From assembly GCA_965216885.1 (NCBI GenBank), contig OZ244208.1, forward strand, positions 1,116,001 through 1,180,000: 64,000 nucleotides of DNA, in the 5' to 3' direction. How positions within the stretch are numbered: position 1 is the stretch's first letter; each line of letters begins with the position of its first letter. The translations under genes and the position numbers were made by a program. Positions 60,406 to 64,000 of this stretch are shown here, piece after piece. The notes below the pieces were generated by a model. The model searched no databases, was not told the origin of the DNA, and saw only the letters and a list, made by a program, of their open reading frames with translations. The DNA comes from CAYNJG01 sp965216885. Its GTDB lineage: Bacteria > Planctomycetota > Planctomycetia > Pirellulales > Pirellulaceae.

Positions 60406-63400
60406 ATGCGACTAGCGAAATACAAACAGCGATTGAAGAAACGACGACAGTCAGCCTTCAAAGCTGAGACACTTGAATCCCGCGTTTACCTTACCGCCGT
60501 CGCCGAATTTGACGCCGGTTCGCTGCTGATCTCTGGCGAGGCGGACGGTGCGGTCGAGATATCAGTCAATGAAGCTCAAGAACTGGTGGTCACCGACAAT
60601 GGCGAGCCGCTGGGCACTTTCGCTGGCGTCGTTGACCTTGAGATTCAACTTGACTCTGAAGAGACTCCAGCACAACAGGTTGAAGCTCTCTTCGCAGAGG
60701 GCAGCTTGCTCGAGGATGTCGAAACTGTCGATTGCACGCTGGAGAATGGCACCGAATCGACCTGCTACCAGTTCCTCGTGTCCAGCCAGCCGGAAGCTGT
60801 AGGGGAAACGGGGCCATTCTGTCCCGTCTCCGTTGACGACCCGGATCATGGCATTTTTGTTTGGGACGGTGATGACCCCGGTCTCTACGCGCTCGACGGC
60901 GAATTCTTTCAGATGCTCGACAATGAACAGGGCTATTCGTTCATTGGCGAAAACGGCGAAATCACGGTCGTTGATCCTGGCGGCGGCGGCGGGATGCCCG
61001 CTGGTGATGTCTGCCTACAGGCAGTCGCGGATGACAGTTACACACTTCAGGTGCTGATTCCTACCGCGCCCGAGCTGCTCGACGAGCCAGTCGCCTTGGG
61101 GACTATCAGCCAGATCGGACTGGCGACCGATGGCGTAACGATTTTTGGTGACGCTCCGTCCGGCACGACAGGCCAGATTCCATCGCTGGATGTTTGCGGT
61201 GGGCATGATGATCCTTCAGGTTATTACCACTGGCACTTCGGTTCCAACTCCATTCAGGATCTCCTTGATGGCGCCGATATTGATGCTACCTGTGGTGCTC
61301 CGCAAGACAATACTTCCCTGGTTGGATTCTCGTACGACGGATTTGCGATCTACGGTACGCAGGAAGCTGACGGCAGTGACCCTGAGGAACTGGATGACTG
61401 CAATGGTCACGTCGGTCTGACTACGGAATTCGGCGAAGTCTATCACTACCATCTCACCAGCGACGCCCCCAACTTGCCGGAGTGTCGCGTTGGAGCTGCG
61501 GCGGTTGGTGCTCTGACCAGCCCCGATAACCCCGGTGTGTCGCTACCAAATGGCGGCGGCGGACCTGGCGGCGGTGGGCCTCCTGGTGGCGGTGGACCTC
61601 CTGGCGGCGGTGGACCTCCCGGCGGTGGACCTCCTCCTGGTGGTGAACCGGGTGACCTGGAAGTCGCGGCTGCGGCCAGCGGCGAAGGTCATGTCGTCGA
61701 CGATGTGGTAACACTCGACATTGGCGAATACGAATTACGACAGGCTCGCGTTGATCTGGGTGGTGGCGACAACACGTTCACCTTCAAGTCGGGTAGCGTC
61801 GAGACCGGCCTGTACTACTGGGGTCTTGATGACGCCGACACCGTCGTACTGGAAGCATCCTCCACGGTCACGGGGGAAATGATCCTCGAACTCGGTGGCG
61901 GTGCGGACCGGGTCGAAATCCACGGTACGATCGGTGGCGATGCCGAAGTTCATGGCGACGCCGGCGACGATACGACGGTTGTGGCCGCAACCGCCATGAT
62001 CGGCGGCAACCTGCTACTGGAAATGGGCGATGGAACCAACAATTTCACTTCCAGCGGAACGGCCGGATCTCTCGTCTACTTTGGTAGCGGTGGCGACGAC
62101 ACTGTGACGCTCACCGCCATGTCGGATGTTCAGGGCGACGCCCGGATCTCGGTCGGCGGCGGCAACAACACGGTCAGCGTCGCCGGAAATGTCTCCGGTA
62201 CCCTGACGGTTGTCAGTGCCAACGCCGAAGAAAACATTACCGTGGACGCGGCCGCCACGGTTGGCGAACTCGTGATAATGCTGAATACCGAGGAAGACCA
62301 CGGGCACGACCACGACGACGACGATGACCACACCCACAACGATGAACTGCCTTCGGACTTCGACGGAAATGGTGTCGTCGATTTTGATGACTTCCTGACA
62401 CTCTCGAGGGCCTTCGGAAAGTCAGCCGATGAGTCCGTCCAACACATCGACCTGGACGGGAGTGGCGAAATCGACTTCGAGGATTTCCTCATCCTGTCCA
62501 GCATGTTTGGGCAGACTGTCGAGCCGCAGACGCAGGGGATCGATGTGGGGCTGTTCGTTGAAGGTGCCCTCGCAACCGAGCCGATCATTGTCGCTTGCAC
62601 GCTGTCCGACGGAACCGAAACGGAGTGCTACGAACTGACGGCGGTTGGCGAGCCGGTGAATCGCGAAATCGGACCGGCCTGTCCCGTGTCGATTGATTCG
62701 ACCGACGAAGAGGGCGGCATCTGGTTCGATGGCGAGAATCTCTATGAGTTGGACGGCCAATTCATCCAGAACCTTGCAGAAATCTACGGTGACGATAACT
62801 GGCTGCTCTACGATGAAGAAGGAAACGTCTATCGCACAGATACGGCCGAAGCGTTCAACGAAGCCGCTCTTCCGGTAACGGGCGCCGACTATCCGTACAT
62901 CAATTACTGCATCGAAGGAAACGTCGAGTTTCTGGATGGTGGCGAGTACATTCCAACGACGGTTCAGATTCCTGTCGAGCCTGTGCCGGTGGAAACTCCC
63001 GTTACCAGCAATCCTTGGGGAGTCACGCTGAACGGGGTCGAGCTTGCCGCATCGGCACCGGTCGATCTGATCCTCGGCAACTATACGATTGCGGCATTCG
63101 ACGACTGCGGTGGTCACTTCAACCCCTTCGAGGGCTATCACGTTCACGGCGTAATTGAAGGTTGCTCAAGCATCGTGGTCGACGGCCAGTCGAGCATGGT
63201 GGGTTACGCTCTGGATGGTTATGCGATCTATGAGCCGCTGGACGAAGACGATGAAGAGCTGGCCGAACTGGATGCATGCGGCGGTCACTATGCCGACGGA
63301 ATCGGCTATCACTACCACGCCAATCCGGCGGTCGAGAACTCGATCCTCAGCTGCCTCACCGGCGCGATTGTAGACACCGGCGACGGTGGACCCGGTGGCG

Positions 63401-63501
63401 GCGGACCTCCAGGCGGCGGTGGACCTCCTGGTGGCGGCGGACCTCCTGGTGGCGGCGGACCTCCTGGTGGCGGACCACCTCCCGGCGGTGAACCGGAATA
63501 G
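60406..63501 (+). CDS. Large surface protein with LEPR-like leader, two YHYH domains and dockerin-like repeats
   Basis: From ATG 60406 (AGGA 5 nt upstream) the 1031-residue protein starts with a basic leader and ETLESRVYLTA, a LEPR-XLL-type motif of giant planctomycete proteins. A first YHYH domain spans about 180-350 (CGGHDDPSGYYHWHF, YHYHL). A GGGGPPGGG tract, a Gly/Asn/Thr beta-rich stretch and a His/Asp run follow. About 650-704 are two dockerin-like repeats (GVVDFDDFLTLSRAFG, GEIDFEDFLILSSMFG). A second YHYH domain is at about 800-975 (CGGHFNPFEGYHVHG, YHYHANP), then a GGGPP tail. Earlier in-frame starts (TTG 60361, ATG 60376, 60385) are weaker. Confidence 0.88.
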   Translation: MRLAKYKQRLKKRRQSAFKAETLESRVYLTAVAEFDAGSLLISGEADGAVEISVNEAQELVVTDNGEPLGTFAGVVDLEIQLDSEETPAQQVEALFAEGSLLEDVETVDCTLENGTESTCYQFLVSSQPEAVGETGPFCPVSVDDPDHGIFVWDGDDPGLYALDGEFFQMLDNEQGYSFIGENGEITVVDPGGGGGMPAGDVCLQAVADDSYTLQVLIPTAPELLDEPVALGTISQIGLATDGVTIFGDAPSGTTGQIPSLDVCGGHDDPSGYYHWHFGSNSIQDLLDGADIDATCGAPQDNTSLVGFSYDGFAIYGTQEADGSDPEELDDCNGHVGLTTEFGEVYHYHLTSDAPNLPECRVGAAAVGALTSPDNPGVSLPNGGGGPGGGGPPGGGGPPGGGGPPGGGPPPGGEPGDLEVAAAASGEGHVVDDVVTLDIGEYELRQARVDLGGGDNTFTFKSGSVETGLYYWGLDDADTVVLEASSTVTGEMILELGGGADRVEIHGTIGGDAEVHGDAGDDTTVVAATAMIGGNLLLEMGDGTNNFTSSGTAGSLVYFGSGGDDTVTLTAMSDVQGDARISVGGGNNTVSVAGNVSGTLTVVSANAEENITVDAAATVGELVIMLNTEEDHGHDHDDDDDHTHNDELPSDFDGNGVVDFDDFLTLSRAFGKSADESVQHIDLDGSGEIDFEDFLILSSMFGQTVEPQTQGIDVGLFVEGALATEPIIVACTLSDGTETECYELTAVGEPVNREIGPACPVSIDSTDEEGGIWFDGENLYELDGQFIQNLAEIYGDDNWLLYDEEGNVYRTDTAEAFNEAALPVTGADYPYINYCIEGNVEFLDGGEYIPTTVQIPVEPVPVETPVTSNPWGVTLNGVELAASAPVDLILGNYTIAAFDDCGGHFNPFEGYHVHGVIEGCSSIVVDGQSSMVGYALDGYAIYEPLDEDDEELAELDACGGHYADGIGYHYHANPAVENSILSCLTGAIVDTGDGGPGGGGPPGGGGPPGGGGPPGGGGPPGGGPPPGGEPE

Positions 63502-63512
63502 GCTGTGATCAC

Positions 63513-64000
63513 GGGAGCCTCGCCCTCCCGAAGGCGCCTTCCACCGTTCCACGAGGCACCGTCCCACCTTCCCGTGACCCGGGAGGGTGAGGCGCCTGCC
63601 GAACCGTTTGCGCGGCGCTGAGTACAGGACGTATTGGCTCGGCGGGAGCCTCGCCCTCCCGAAGGCGCCTTCCTTCGTTCCGTGAGGCACCGTCCCACCT
63701 TCCCGTGACCCGGGAGGGTGAGGCTCCTGCCGAACCGTTTGCGCGGCGCTGAGTACAGGACGTATTGGCTCGGCGGGAGCCTCGCCCTCCCGAAGGCACC
63801 CTCCACCGTTCCACGAGTCACCGTCCACCTTCCCGTGACCCGGGAGGGTGAGGCTCCTGCCGAACCGTTTGCGCGGCGCTGAGTACAGGACGTATTGGCT
63901 CGGCGGGAGCCTCGCCCTCCCAGAGGCACCCTCCACCGTTCCACGAGTCACCGTCCACCGTTCCGTGTTCCGGGAGGGTGAGGCTCCTGCCGAACCGTTT
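63513..64000. repeat. Tandem array of 80-bp REP-like palindromes, period 130 bp
   Basis: Full elements lie at 63581-63660, 63712-63791 and 63842-63921, a fourth begins at 63972 and is cut by the window end, and a right-half arm lies at 63513-63529. The starts are 131, 130 and 130 bp apart. The internal loop keeps GAGTACAGGACGTATT. The 50-bp linkers are also repeated (CACCGTCC and TTCCCGTGACC type), so the whole 130-bp unit was amplified. Confidence 0.95.

Noticed and set aside
63166..63951. Minus-strand frames through the terminal repeat array and YHYH gene
   Set aside because: Repetitive peptides arise from the 130-bp repeats and the opposite strand of the YHYH gene.
63581..64000. Possible CRISPR array
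   Set aside because: The repeat unit is an 80-bp palindrome and the intervening about 50-bp segments are themselves conserved, unlike unique spacers; no cas genes are present.

Overview
The window looks like chromosomal DNA of a planctomycete (phylum Planctomycetota, probably class Planctomycetia). The signs are family-level: three DUF1559 pseudopilin-like proteins, a DUF1549/DUF1553 cytochrome protein next to a DUF1501 Tat protein, several secreted proteins ending in PEP-CTERM sorting signals with dockerin-like Asp-rich repeats ending in NFG or similar, an ECF sigma factor overlapping a Ser/Thr kinase, a LEPR-like leader on a giant surface protein, and a tandem-fused 'double' UvrA of about 2400 residues. 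No plasmid, phage, integrase, CRISPR array or rRNA operon is visible; there is one tRNA (Leu, CAG).

Layout. 0-5 kb: a secreted Kelch protein, a PEP-CTERM/DUF1559 pair and two divergent LuxR-type regulators with degenerate receiver domains. 5.9-10.1 kb: a minus-strand sugar operon (rfbF, rfbG, an RmlC-like epimerase, an NAD-dependent reductase/epimerase and a GT2 glycosyltransferase) making and using a CDP-deoxyhexose. 10.8-15.3 kb: an RND efflux pair (adaptor and pump). 15.4-20.4 kb: the conserved block rpsB, tsf, pyrH, frr, unusually interrupted by a secreted trypsin-like protease between rpsB and tsf. 20.7-25 kb: a degenerate NtrC-type AAA+ protein, an M20 amidohydrolase, csrA, fliW and hemC. 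25-32.3 kb: the giant uvrA. 32.5-43.4 kb: secreted LamG, DUF1080-like, beta-propeller and DUF1559 proteins, small TPR/FHA/flavin proteins and a GT4 glycosyltransferase. 43.7-47.4 kb: the DUF1549/DUF1553 plus DUF1501 pair. 47.5-49.4 kb: a Flp pilin, tRNA-Leu, and a very small cysteine-rich protein gene directly upstream of a SigZ-like ECF sigma factor with a cysteine-rich tail. 49.7-53 kb: a Gly/Tyr-rich secreted protein and an overlapping ECF sigma/kinase pair. 53.1-59.9 kb: two FemAB-like acyltransferases, a GNAT-like protein, a methyltransferase, an FAD oxidoreductase and an FkbM methyltransferase, probably a surface or secondary-metabolite modification cluster. 60.4-63.5 kb: a 1031-residue surface protein with two YHYH domains.

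Repeats are a second layer. An 80-bp imperfect palindrome (REP-like) occurs singly, in nested arrays and as an array with a 130-bp period that runs off the right end. Two different heptanucleotide repeats, each with eight core units, lie at gene 3' ends. These repeats generate spurious open frames with GEAPAEP-type peptides, which I excluded.

The most promising possible undescribed system is the co-transcribed Cys-rich 47-residue peptide (13 Cys) plus Cys-tailed ECF sigma factor at 48.6-49.4 kb, which I infer to be a metal-binding peptide with a metal- or thiol-sensing sigma factor. Also notable are the duplicated C-terminal extension on the double UvrA, the split rpsB-tsf operon, and the kinase whose N-terminus carries an anti-sigma-type HxxxCxxC motif. 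All calls come from reading translations; no database search was run.
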